Source: Devosia sp. FJ2-5-3 (GTDB lineage Bacteria > Pseudomonadota > Alphaproteobacteria > Rhizobiales > Devosiaceae). From it: DNA of 64,000 nucleotides. The translations under genes and the position numbers were made by a program. The stretch is taken from the NCBI RefSeq assembly GCF_029201545.1, contig NZ_CP104007.1:248001-312000 (forward strand), read 5' to 3'. The notes beneath the pieces are model-generated. The model did no database searches. It saw only the letters and a program-made list of their open reading frames with translations, and was not told the DNA's origin. Positions 18,931 to 26,785 of the stretch are shown here, in pieces. The stretch's first letter is position 1; each line of letters opens with the position of its first letter.

Positions 18931-19641
18931 TTATGCCTCCACCGCCACGTCGAGCGCCAGTTCGACCATTTCCTTGAGTGAGCTCTGGCGGGCCTCGGCG
19001 TCGATTTCTTCCTTGGTGATCAGGCAATCGGTCATGGTGCAGATTGTCAGGGCGCTGACCCCGAACCGAGCCGCCAGCGTATAGAGCGCCGCCGCTTCCA
19101 TCTCGACCCCGATCACGCCATGGGCGGGCAGCTGGTCATACCCCTCAAAGCCGTACGCGTGATAGAAAATGTCCGAGGACAGCATATTGCCGGCGTGGTA
19201 GTGCAGCCCCGCTGCGTCGGCCTTGTCAGCCGCTGACCGCAACAGGGCAAAATCGGCGATGGGCGCGAAATTGAAGGCCCCGAACCGATCCTTGACGATG
19301 GCACTGTCGGTGGAGGCGGCCTGAGCAAGGATAATGTCGCGTACCTTCACTTTCACATTGAGCCCGCCGCAGGTGCCGACGCGGATCAAGGTCCTGGCAT
19401 CATAGACATTGATCAGTTCGTGCACATAGATCGACAGCGAAGGCTGGCCCATGCCGGTCGCCTGTACCGATATTGGCTTGCCCTTCCATGTCCCGGTATA
19501 GCCAAGGCAATTGCGCACGGAGTTGACGAGGCGGGGGGCTTCGAAAAAAGTCTCGGCAATCCATTTGGCCCGCAGCGGGTCGCCCGGCAGCAGCACGGCT
19601 TGGGCGTAGTCGCCCGGCTTGGCATGGTTGTGCGGCGTCAT
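18931..19641 (-). CDS. deoD: Purine-nucleoside phosphorylase DeoD type
   Basis: The 236-residue hexameric-type phosphorylase begins M-T-P-H-N-H-A-K-P-G-D-Y and has the phosphate-binding L-L-P-G-D-P-L-R-A-K near residue 18 and R-V-G-T-C-G-G near residue 86. The nucleoside-binding G-V-E-M-E-A-A-A-L-Y is near residue 176. It splits purine (deoxy)ribonucleosides with phosphate into base and (deoxy)ribose-1-phosphate. It is the first gene of a pair with DUF1304. Its position 2.5 kb from a nucleoside hydrolase gene gives this region two different nucleoside-cleaving enzymes. Confidence 0.95.
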   Translation of the reverse strand: MTPHNHAKPGDYAQAVLLPGDPLRAKWIAETFFEAPRLVNSVRNCLGYTGTWKGKPISVQATGMGQPSLSIYVHELINVYDARTLIRVGTCGGLNVKVKVRDIILAQAASTDSAIVKDRFGAFNFAPIADFALLRSAADKADAAGLHYHAGNMLSSDIFYHAYGFEGYDQLPAHGVIGVEMEAAALYTLAARFGVSALTICTMTDCLITKEEIDAEARQSSLKEMVELALDVAVEA

Positions 19642-19817
19642 TTTTCGTCCCCGACAGTCCTCATTCTGGCGGCAAGCTTACCCGTGGCCGAGCGGCAAAG
19701 ACAATCCCGCCAGGGAACGGCAGGCAGGCAGGGCGCATTGCCTGTCTGTAGCTAGTGCTTGACGGGCGGACCTGCTGGCCCCATCTACGACCCGCACAGT
19801 TTTCTGAGGAGGCACAT

Positions 19818-20771
19818 ATGGTCGCCAAGATCTTCATCGACGGGGAAGCGGGTACAACGGGTCTGCAGATCCGGGAACGCCTTGCCGGTCGTCGCGACCT
19901 CGAAGTGCTGTCCATTGCCGCTGACAAGCGCAAGGACCAGGACGAGCGCAAGCGCCTGCTCAATGCCGCTGATGTCGCCATCCTCTGCCTGCCCGACGAG
20001 GCAGCCAAGGAAAGCGTCGGGCTGATCGACAATGACACCACCCGCGTCATCGATGCCTCGACCGCATATCGCGTCGATCCCAACTGGACCTATGGCTTTG
20101 CCGAAATGGACAAGGGCCAGACCGAAGCCATCGCCAGGGCCCGCTTTGTCGCCAATCCCGGCTGCTGGCCGCAGGGTCTTATCGCCGGCCTCCGCCCGCT
20201 GATCGCCGCTGGTCTGATCCCCGCCGATTTCCAGGCCATCTATCATGGCATTTCCGGCTATTCCGGCGGCGGGAAGCAGATGATTGCCGAATATGAGGCC
20301 GAGGGTACGACGCCCAGCCAGTTCATGCCCTATGGCCTCACCTTCGCGCACAAGCATCTGCCGGAGATGACGGCCTATTCCGGCCTCAAATCGGCGCCGC
20401 TGTTCCAGCCGGTGGTGGGCAATTTCGCGCAGGGGATGACCACGTCCCTTCCGCTGCAACTGGGCAGTCTCGCAAAGGTGCCGACCGGCGCCGAGATTCA
20501 CGCTGCGCTCGCCGATTATTTCGCCGCCATTCCGGACAGTTTTGTGCGGGTTGCGGCTTATGATCCCGCGCTGGGCAAGACCCCGGCGCTCGATCCGCAG
20601 GCGCATAACGGCACCAATACGCTGACCTTGCATGTCTTTGCCAATGACAGCCGGGCCCAGGCCGCGATCCTGGCGGTCTATGACAATCTGGGCAAGGGTG
20701 CCTCCGGAGCCGCCGTCCAGAATCTCAATCTGATGCTGGGTGTTTCCGCCAGCGAAAGCCTTGCCGCCTGA
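19818..20771 (+). CDS. argC: N-acetyl-gamma-glutamyl-phosphate reductase, type 2
   Basis: The 317-residue NADPH-dependent reductase catalyses the third step of arginine biosynthesis. It starts M-V-A-K-I-F-I-D-G-E-A-G-T-T-G-L-Q-I, the short type-2 ArgC N terminus. The catalytic cysteine is in A-N-P-G-C-W-P-Q-G near residue 116, and the downstream G-Y-S-G-G-G-K motif is intact. A GAGGAGG site precedes the ATG at 19818 by seven bases, ruling out the upstream in-frame start at 19755. It is divergent from deoD. Confidence 0.95.
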   Translation: MVAKIFIDGEAGTTGLQIRERLAGRRDLEVLSIAADKRKDQDERKRLLNAADVAILCLPDEAAKESVGLIDNDTTRVIDASTAYRVDPNWTYGFAEMDKGQTEAIARARFVANPGCWPQGLIAGLRPLIAAGLIPADFQAIYHGISGYSGGGKQMIAEYEAEGTTPSQFMPYGLTFAHKHLPEMTAYSGLKSAPLFQPVVGNFAQGMTTSLPLQLGSLAKVPTGAEIHAALADYFAAIPDSFVRVAAYDPALGKTPALDPQAHNGTNTLTLHVFANDSRAQAAILAVYDNLGKGASGAAVQNLNLMLGVSASESLAA

Positions 20772-20795
20772 GGCAGGAGAAAGGGCCGCATTAAA

Positions 20796-21092
20796 ATGGC
20801 CGAGACGGAATTGAGGATAAAGCGCGAGGAGGGCCCCACGCGGGGCCGCTATGTCATCCACCTGGCGCCCGGCGCCGAGGCGGAAATGACCTATCGCAAG
20901 GAGGGTGCCGGCCCGATGATCATCGATCACACCGGCGTTCCTCCCGAATATGAGGGCCGCGGCATCGCGCTCCAGCTGGTCAAGGCGGCCATAGCCGACG
21001 CCGAGGCGCAAAGCTTCAAGATCAAGCCGGTCTGCCCCTATGTGGTCGTCCAGTTCCGCCGCCATCCCGAATGGACGCATCTGTTGGGCTAG
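20796..21092 (+). CDS. Small GNAT family N-acetyltransferase (YjdJ/NATD1-like)
   Basis: The 98-residue protein matches the minimal GNAT domain of the YjdJ/NATD1 group. It has a strand ending A-E-M-T-Y-R, then I-I-D-H-T-G-V-P-P-E-Y-E-G-R-G-I-A-L-Q-L-V (acetyl-CoA loop), and a C-terminal P-V-C-P-Y-V-V-V-Q-F-R-R-H-P-E-W, the diagnostic C-P-Y/F-x4-F-x-x-x-P-E motif. It lies 24 bases after argC and could be cotranscribed. Substrate is unknown. Confidence 0.87.
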   Translation: MAETELRIKREEGPTRGRYVIHLAPGAEAEMTYRKEGAGPMIIDHTGVPPEYEGRGIALQLVKAAIADAEAQSFKIKPVCPYVVVQFRRHPEWTHLLG

Positions 21093-21132
21093 ACCCGGAT
21101 CGCAGACAGATCCCCCTAAAGACGCACATTTG

Positions 21133-21163
21133 TTGGTGGCACCCGAAGCGCTGGTGCCACCAA
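21133..21163. terminator. Likely bidirectional transcription stop between convergent genes
   Basis: TTGGTGGCACC (21133-21143) and GGTGCCACCAA (21153-21163) form an 11-bp stem with a 9-base loop between the ends of the GNAT gene (21092) and the nucleoside hydrolase gene (21170). Neither strand has a good T-run, so this is a structural call. Confidence 0.6.
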
Positions 21164-21169
21164 TCCTTG

Positions 21170-22144
21170 CTATTGCCGCTCTTTGCCCAGCACCGCGACG
21201 AGCATGTCCCGAAATCCCTGCCGGTCTGCCTTGCGGATGACGCGAATGTTTGCGGGCAGGGCCGCTCCAAGCTCGGGATCGGCGACGTCCTGGTCGGGCA
21301 GGCGGCTTGAGGAGACGCTCGAATAGCCACGGGTGAGGCGGCCTTCGGTTTCGATATCCACCCGACACATCTCACTTTCGACGATCAGGTTTTCATCGAG
21401 CGCCAGTGCGCAGGTCAGGGCATCCGGGTGGAACGTGGCGCCATTGCCATAGCGGGCGAGGCTGAACGCTACCGCGGCAGAATTGACCTGATGGAAAAAT
21501 CGGGAAAGCGGCGTGTCGAGCGCTTCAATCTCGGCGAGTTCTTTTTCCGTGATTTCGGAATCCACCAGCGTGAGGGTCCAGGTGACGAGGGAGGCCTCGA
21601 AACCGGCGTTGAGGACGATGGCTGCGGCTTCGGGGTCGACGTAGAAATTGAATTCGGCCGCCGGCGTCACGTTGCCCATGGCGTTGTCGGTGCCGCCCAT
21701 GATCCAGAGATGCTTCACCGCCTTGGCAAAGCCCGGCTCCTTGCGAACGGCCATGGCGATATTGGTCAGCGGCGCCTGGGCGACGATGGTGATTTCACCG
21801 GGGTGGCGCATGACGATGTCGATCATGGCGTCGACGGCATGGCCGGGCTCAGGGCGCTGCGCTGTCTTTGGATAGTTGGCGTCACTCATGCCGTCGGCGC
21901 CGAAGACATAGGCGGCATCCACCGGGCGCCGCAAAAGCGGCAGCGTGCAGCCCTCATAGACGGGCACCTGGCCCGCCAGGCCCGCAATTTCGATCGTTTT
22001 CAGCGCATTTTCAGCCTGCTGTGGGAAGGGAATGTTGCCATTGCAGATCGTTACGGCCTCGACCGTCGCTTTACCCTGCAGCATGCCGAGCAACATGGAA
22101 AAACAGTCGTCTCCGGCAGTGTCGGTATCGATGATGAGGCGCAT
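21170..22144 (-). CDS. Nucleoside hydrolase (inosine-uridine preferring type)
   Basis: The 324-residue protein begins M-R-L-I-I-D-T-D-T-A-G-D-D, the calcium- and ribose-binding aspartate cluster of nucleoside hydrolases. Further family motifs are T-I-V-A-Q-A-P-L-T-N-I-A, I-M-G-G and A-E-F-N-F-Y-V-D-P-E-A-A, and a late catalytic-histidine region is T-F-H-P-D-A-L. It would hydrolyse ribonucleosides to base and ribose. The ATG at 22144 is chosen because the conserved motif begins at once; the frame continues to 22219. It is divergent from the first sulfatase gene with a LacI-type operator-like palindrome in between, so both may be controlled together. Confidence 0.9.
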   Translation of the reverse strand: MRLIIDTDTAGDDCFSMLLGMLQGKATVEAVTICNGNIPFPQQAENALKTIEIAGLAGQVPVYEGCTLPLLRRPVDAAYVFGADGMSDANYPKTAQRPEPGHAVDAMIDIVMRHPGEITIVAQAPLTNIAMAVRKEPGFAKAVKHLWIMGGTDNAMGNVTPAAEFNFYVDPEAAAIVLNAGFEASLVTWTLTLVDSEITEKELAEIEALDTPLSRFFHQVNSAAVAFSLARYGNGATFHPDALTCALALDENLIVESEMCRVDIETEGRLTRGYSSVSSSRLPDQDVADPELGAALPANIRVIRKADRQGFRDMLVAVLGKERQ

Positions 22145-22228
22145 TGAGAGCTTTCCAGACGAAGGACTTTTCGGTTTGCAGGCAGTCATAATGGCTTTGG
22201 GCGCTTGACCCAAGTGCAAAACGCGATA

Positions 22229-22248
22229 ATCTGAAAACGATTTCAGAT
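22229..22248. promoter_or_regulatory. LacI-family operator-like palindrome between nucleoside hydrolase and sulfatase genes
   Basis: ATCTGAAA at 22229-22236 and TTTCAGAT at 22241-22248 are perfect inverted arms around ACGA, giving a centre CG, the typical form of LacI/GalR operators. It ends 15 bases before the sulfatase start. Related sites lie before the LacI-family gene and before the ABC operon. Confidence 0.65.
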
Positions 22249-22263
22249 GAACCGGAATGTCTT

Positions 22264-24480
22264 GTGGAAACGCTAGAAGCCAACTTTGGCGGACGCCTTG
22301 GGAAAACAGTCAATGAATCAACGGCATGGTGGCCGCCACGGGTGAGCTCTGCGCCGCGCGCACCCAATGTGCTGCAGGTCATCTTCGACGATACGGGATG
22401 GTCCGATTTCGGATGTTTCGGCTCCGACATTGAAACGTCGTTCATCGACGCACTTGCCGCGGGCGGTTTGCGCTACACCAATTTCCATGTGACGCCGCTG
22501 TGTTCGCCGACAAGGGCGTGCCTGATGACGGGGCGCAACCACCACCGCGTCGGCATGCGGTTCCTGGCTGACATCGATACCGGGTTCCCCAATTCCCGCG
22601 GGCGCATCGACCCCGAATTGCCCATGGTGCCGGCGCAGCTGCAGCAGGCGGGCTATGGCACATATCTGATCGGCAAATGGCATCTGGCGCCGCAGCATGA
22701 AATCACGCCGGCGGGGCCGTTCCGGCACTGGCCGCTTGCGCGCGGCTTTGATCGCTTCTTCGGGTTTCTCGATGGCTGCACCGACCAGTTCTCTCCCGAG
22801 CTGTTCGAGGACAACCATTTTCTCCGGCATGGCATGGGTGCGGAGCACCTCAATACCGAGCTGGCCGATCGGGCCATGCAGATCCTCGCCGATCACGCGC
22901 TCTATCGGCCGAACGATCCCTTCTACATGACCTTTGCGCCCGGGGCGACGCATGCCCCGCTGCAGGCGCCTCGGGCCCTGATCGACAAATATGTGCCCAT
23001 TTTCGAAGGCGGCTGGGATCTGGCGCGAGAGCGGCGACTGGGCCGCCAGATTGCCGAGGGGCTGGTTCCTGCCGGCACGGAATTGACCCCGCGCAATCCG
23101 GGCGTGCGCGCCTGGGATGATCTCACCGCCGACGAAAAGCGGCTCTATGTGCGCCAGCAGGCGGCCTTTGCCGCGTTCCTCGAGCATACCGACACCGAGA
23201 TCGGGCGCATCCTGAGCCATCTCGAAAAGCTCGGCATGCGCGAGGATACCATGGTGCTGGTCATGGCGGACAATGGCGCCAGCCGGGAAGGCGGGGTCAA
23301 TGGGGCCGTGGATATCAACGGTCCCTATAGCGGCAGACCGGAAGGGCTCGCGGCGCAACTGGCGCGCATCGATGATATTGGTGGGCCCGATGGGCCGGCC
23401 CACTATCCCGAAGGCTGGGCAATGGCGGGCAATACGCCCTTCCGCCGCTACAAGCAGTCGGTGGAATTGGGTGGCGTGCGCTCGCCCCTCATCGTCAACT
23501 GGCCGAGGGGCATTGCCGATCAGGGCGGCGTCCGCACCCAGTTCGCCCATGCGATCGACATTGCGGCCACGGTGATGGATGCCGCCGGGGTCTATAGCCG
23601 CGTCGCCATGGATGGCGGCAGCCTGCGCAACAGTTTCGCGTCGGCCAAAGCCCCGGCACCGCGGACGACCCAATATTGGGAAATGTTCGGCCATCGCGCC
23701 ATCTGGCAGGATGGGTGGAAAGCCGTGGCGGAACATCTGCGCGGCGCCGATTACGGCGACGATGTCTGGCGCCTTTATGACACGAGGGCCGACTTCGCTG
23801 AAAATGTCGACGTTTCCGGCGATCATCCAGAAATGCTGGCTGAGCTGATCGCCACATGGTGGCGGGAAGCCGAGCGCAATCAGGTCTTGCCGCTCGACGA
23901 TCGCACCCTGGTGCAATTGCTCAACGAAACGAAGACGCCGTACCAATTGGCCAATCGCCGGCAATTGGTGCTGGTTCCGGAAAACAGCCATGTGCCCGTG
24001 CCCACCGGCGTCGCGGCCGCCGGGCGCGATCTGCGCGTCACCGCAAGGCTGCGCGGACGAAGAGCAGGCGAGGGCGGGATCATCCTCGTTTCAGGGGCGC
24101 GGCAGGGGGGCTATGCGATCTATGTCGATGGCGATGCTCTCGTCTTCGAGCATATGGCCCTGGGGCAAAGGGCACGCTTCTCGGGAGCCATTCCTGCTGG
24201 CGACGCGCTCGTCCAGCTGGAGGTGCGCCATGGCGATAGCGGGGCTAATGCGATTCTCTCGCTTGGCGACAGGGTGGTGAGCGAGGGCTCGCTTCCCATG
24301 GCGATATCGCACCCCTCCTTTTGGGGGCTCGACGTTGGAGCGGCCGCAGCGACCGCTTTTTCCCAAGCCTATGCCGAGATTGGCCGGTTTTCCGATGGCG
24401 TACTCGACACTGTCACACTTACCTTCCTCGAGGAGATGACCAGCGAAGATCTGGCCGAGCTTATCGCGCAGGGTGAATGA
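22264..24480 (+). CDS. Type I sulfatase (arylsulfatase-like), long form
   Basis: The 738-residue formylglycine-dependent sulfatase has the modification motif C-S-P-T-R at residues 80-84, followed by A-C-L-M-T-G-R. The metal-binding pair F-D-D lies near residue 41, with I-G-K-W-H-L and V-M-A-D-N-G-A-S later. The region after about residue 560 is a beta-rich C-terminal domain like that of long AtsA-type arylsulfatases. No clear signal peptide is seen, so it is probably cytoplasmic. The start is a GTG at 22264, just after the operator-like palindrome. Its stop precedes the formylglycine-generating enzyme gene by one base. The sulfate ester substrate is unknown. Confidence 0.9.
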   Translation: METLEANFGGRLGKTVNESTAWWPPRVSSAPRAPNVLQVIFDDTGWSDFGCFGSDIETSFIDALAAGGLRYTNFHVTPLCSPTRACLMTGRNHHRVGMRFLADIDTGFPNSRGRIDPELPMVPAQLQQAGYGTYLIGKWHLAPQHEITPAGPFRHWPLARGFDRFFGFLDGCTDQFSPELFEDNHFLRHGMGAEHLNTELADRAMQILADHALYRPNDPFYMTFAPGATHAPLQAPRALIDKYVPIFEGGWDLARERRLGRQIAEGLVPAGTELTPRNPGVRAWDDLTADEKRLYVRQQAAFAAFLEHTDTEIGRILSHLEKLGMREDTMVLVMADNGASREGGVNGAVDINGPYSGRPEGLAAQLARIDDIGGPDGPAHYPEGWAMAGNTPFRRYKQSVELGGVRSPLIVNWPRGIADQGGVRTQFAHAIDIAATVMDAAGVYSRVAMDGGSLRNSFASAKAPAPRTTQYWEMFGHRAIWQDGWKAVAEHLRGADYGDDVWRLYDTRADFAENVDVSGDHPEMLAELIATWWREAERNQVLPLDDRTLVQLLNETKTPYQLANRRQLVLVPENSHVPVPTGVAAAGRDLRVTARLRGRRAGEGGIILVSGARQGGYAIYVDGDALVFEHMALGQRARFSGAIPAGDALVQLEVRHGDSGANAILSLGDRVVSEGSLPMAISHPSFWGLDVGAAAATAFSQAYAEIGRFSDGVLDTVTLTFLEEMTSEDLAELIAQGE

Positions 24481-24481
24481 C

Positions 24482-25432
24482 ATGGACGAGGTGACGGCGT
24501 TGACTGGAGGAAGCTGTTGCGCCCCGAAGGGGAGCGGAGCGTTGCTGGCGGCAAAGTGCTGCGCCGCCTCGCCTCGGGACGCTTTGGTGGCGGGTACGGT
24601 GCTCATTCCAGGCGGCAAGGCCGAAATCGGCACCGATCACCCCGCCTTGCCGCAGGACGGGGAAGGACCGCGTCGGACCGTCGCCATAAAGCCATTCCGG
24701 CTGGGTGAAACGGCGGTGACCAATGCACAATTCGCCGCCTTCATCACCGAAACCGGATACCAGACCGAGGCCGAGCGCTTCGGCTGGTCCTACGTGTTCC
24801 ATCTTTTCGTGCCCGAGACCTTGGCGACCAGGGGCGTGGTGGGCACCGAATGGTGGCGCGCGGTAGAGGGCGCCGGATGGGACCGGCCGGAAGGGCCGGC
24901 GAGCGATCTCGAGGGGCGCGAGGACCATCCTGTCGTCCATGTGTCGTGGAACGATGCCGTCGCCTTTGCGGCATGGGCCGGCGGTCGCCTGCCCAGCGAA
25001 GTGGAATGGGAACATGCCGCGCGCGGGGGTCTTGCAGGGGCGATTTATCCCTGGGGCGAGGATGAACCCGATGACGAGCAGGTCATGCCCTGCAATATCT
25101 GGCAGGGGCAGTTTCCGATGCGCAATACGGCGGCCGATGGTCACGTCGGTCTCGCGCCGGCTCGATCCTTCCAGCCCAATGGCTATGGGCTCTTCAACAT
25201 GAGCGGCAATTGCTGGGAATGGGCGGCCGATGCCTTCCGCATCCGCTCGCTCAAGAAACAGGCCAGGGAGCGCAATGAGCGCGCGGCGGCTGAAAACCAT
25301 CGCCTGCTCAAGGGCGGATCCTATCTCTGCCACAAGAGCTATTGCTACCGCTACCGCATCGCGGCGCGGATCGGCAACACACCCGATTCAACCACCGGAC
25401 ATACCGGCTTTCGCCTGGCTTTCGACGCATGA
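24482..25432 (+). CDS. Formylglycine-generating enzyme (sulfatase-modifying factor)
   Basis: The 316-residue protein oxidises the C-x-P-x-R cysteine of type I sulfatases to formylglycine. The active-site pair is Cys283 and Cys288 in G-G-S-Y-L-C-H-K-S-Y-C-Y-R-Y-R. Other family motifs are P-V-V-H-V-S-W-N-D-A near residue 150, L-P-S-E-V-E-W-E-H-A-A-R-G-G, Y-P-W-G and N-C-W-E-W. Two cysteine pairs (residues 12-13 and 26-27) precede the conserved domain; their role is unclear. An in-frame GTG at 24473 is an alternative start. The gene sits between sulfatase genes with overlapping ends, so it surely serves them. Confidence 0.93.
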   Translation: MDEVTALTGGSCCAPKGSGALLAAKCCAASPRDALVAGTVLIPGGKAEIGTDHPALPQDGEGPRRTVAIKPFRLGETAVTNAQFAAFITETGYQTEAERFGWSYVFHLFVPETLATRGVVGTEWWRAVEGAGWDRPEGPASDLEGREDHPVVHVSWNDAVAFAAWAGGRLPSEVEWEHAARGGLAGAIYPWGEDEPDDEQVMPCNIWQGQFPMRNTAADGHVGLAPARSFQPNGYGLFNMSGNCWEWAADAFRIRSLKKQARERNERAAAENHRLLKGGSYLCHKSYCYRYRIAARIGNTPDSTTGHTGFRLAFDA

Positions 25433-26742
25433 GCAAGACCGGCCCAAACATTATCCTGTTCCTCACGGACGACCATGCGCGCTGGGCCCTGCCGAGCTAT
25501 GGCAATGGGGCCGTCCATGCGCCGAACCTGTCGGCGCTGGCGGCGCGGGGCATTGTCTATGAGGATGCCTATACGGCCTCTCCCGTCTGCTCGCCGGCGC
25601 GGGCGAGCCTGCTCACCGGGCTCATGCCGTCCGAGCATGGGGTGCACGATTTCCTCGCCTCCAACCCGAAATTCGACGGCCATAACTGGCTCGAGGGCAT
25701 TCCCACACTGGCAACAGCGCTGCGTGCGGCGGGCTATCGCTGCGGCCTCGTCGGCAAGTGGCACCTTGCCATGGACTCGACGCCCCCCGCGGGGTTCGAG
25801 TCCTGGTACGCGCTCAACGGCGAATACCCGATCCACCACGAGGGGGACAACGGTTTCAGCCGCAACGGGGTGCAGGAGCGGGTCGTCGGCAATCTGACCG
25901 ACGCCATAACTGCGGGGGCTCTCGACTTCCTCGAAGAGGCGGACGATCGCCCCTATTTCCTTATCGTCGGCTATTATGCCACGCACTCGCCCTGGAGCGA
26001 CCAGCCTTCGCGACTGGTCGATCTTTATGCGACGCATGATTTCGTCGAGATCGATCAGAAGGGGCCAATCGCGCCGGGGCTGCTCAATGTCGAGCTGGCG
26101 GGTGCGGACGAAGCGGGCCGTCGGGCGGCGCGGCAGAACTATTATGCCGCGGTCAGCCATATCGATGAGGGCGTGGGGCAGGTCCTGGCGGCCGTGGACG
26201 GGAGCCGGACGCTCGCCATCTATACCGCCGATCATGGCCTCAGCCTTGGCCAGCACGGCATATTCGGCAAGGGCAATGCCACACGGCCGCAAAATCTGCT
26301 CGACGACAATATCCGGATACCGCTGATCGTCGCCGGACCGGGCGTGGCGCCGGGAGAGCGAGTGTCCGGATTTTTCGACCATACGGACACGCACCAGATG
26401 ATTCTTGCTGCGGCAGGGCTTGGCCATCGCGCCCTGCCTGAAAACAAGGCCCTGCAGTTCTGCGAATATGGCACGGCGCGGATGGTGCGCACTAAGAGCC
26501 ACAAGCTGGTCACCTGGACCAATGGGTCGCCTTCCCAGCTCTACCAGGTCGGGGAGGTCGGCGAATTGCGCCTTGATCCCGCAGCCGATCCGTCACTGGA
26601 GCCCCTTGTGCGCGCGCTCGAACAAGCGGTTTCGGCATTCTTCGATCACCATTCCGATCCCTCGCGCAGCGGGCCGGAGGCGCTCCGTCAGGGGCGGTAC
26701 AATCATAACCAGGCCTGGGATTCCTTCGTGCCGCGCGCATGA
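25429..26742 (+). CDS. Type I sulfatase, short form
   Basis: The 437-residue sulfatase starts at the ATG overlapping the stop of the FGE gene (ATGA). It has the metal site F-L-T-D-D-H near residue 13 and the modification motif C-S-P-A-R at residues 54-58 with A-S-L-L-T-G. Further conserved parts are V-G-K-W-H-L and I-Y-T-A-D-H-G-L-S-L-G-Q-H-G. There is no signal peptide. It shares little beyond the core with the 738-residue sulfatase upstream, so the two likely act on different esters or positions. Confidence 0.9.
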   Translation: MSKTGPNIILFLTDDHARWALPSYGNGAVHAPNLSALAARGIVYEDAYTASPVCSPARASLLTGLMPSEHGVHDFLASNPKFDGHNWLEGIPTLATALRAAGYRCGLVGKWHLAMDSTPPAGFESWYALNGEYPIHHEGDNGFSRNGVQERVVGNLTDAITAGALDFLEEADDRPYFLIVGYYATHSPWSDQPSRLVDLYATHDFVEIDQKGPIAPGLLNVELAGADEAGRRAARQNYYAAVSHIDEGVGQVLAAVDGSRTLAIYTADHGLSLGQHGIFGKGNATRPQNLLDDNIRIPLIVAGPGVAPGERVSGFFDHTDTHQMILAAAGLGHRALPENKALQFCEYGTARMVRTKSHKLVTWTNGSPSQLYQVGEVGELRLDPAADPSLEPLVRALEQAVSAFFDHHSDPSRSGPEALRQGRYNHNQAWDSFVPRA

Positions 26743-26785
26743 AGACCGCCAGGTTTGCAAGCGCCAGGGCGCGGGATATCCAGCA

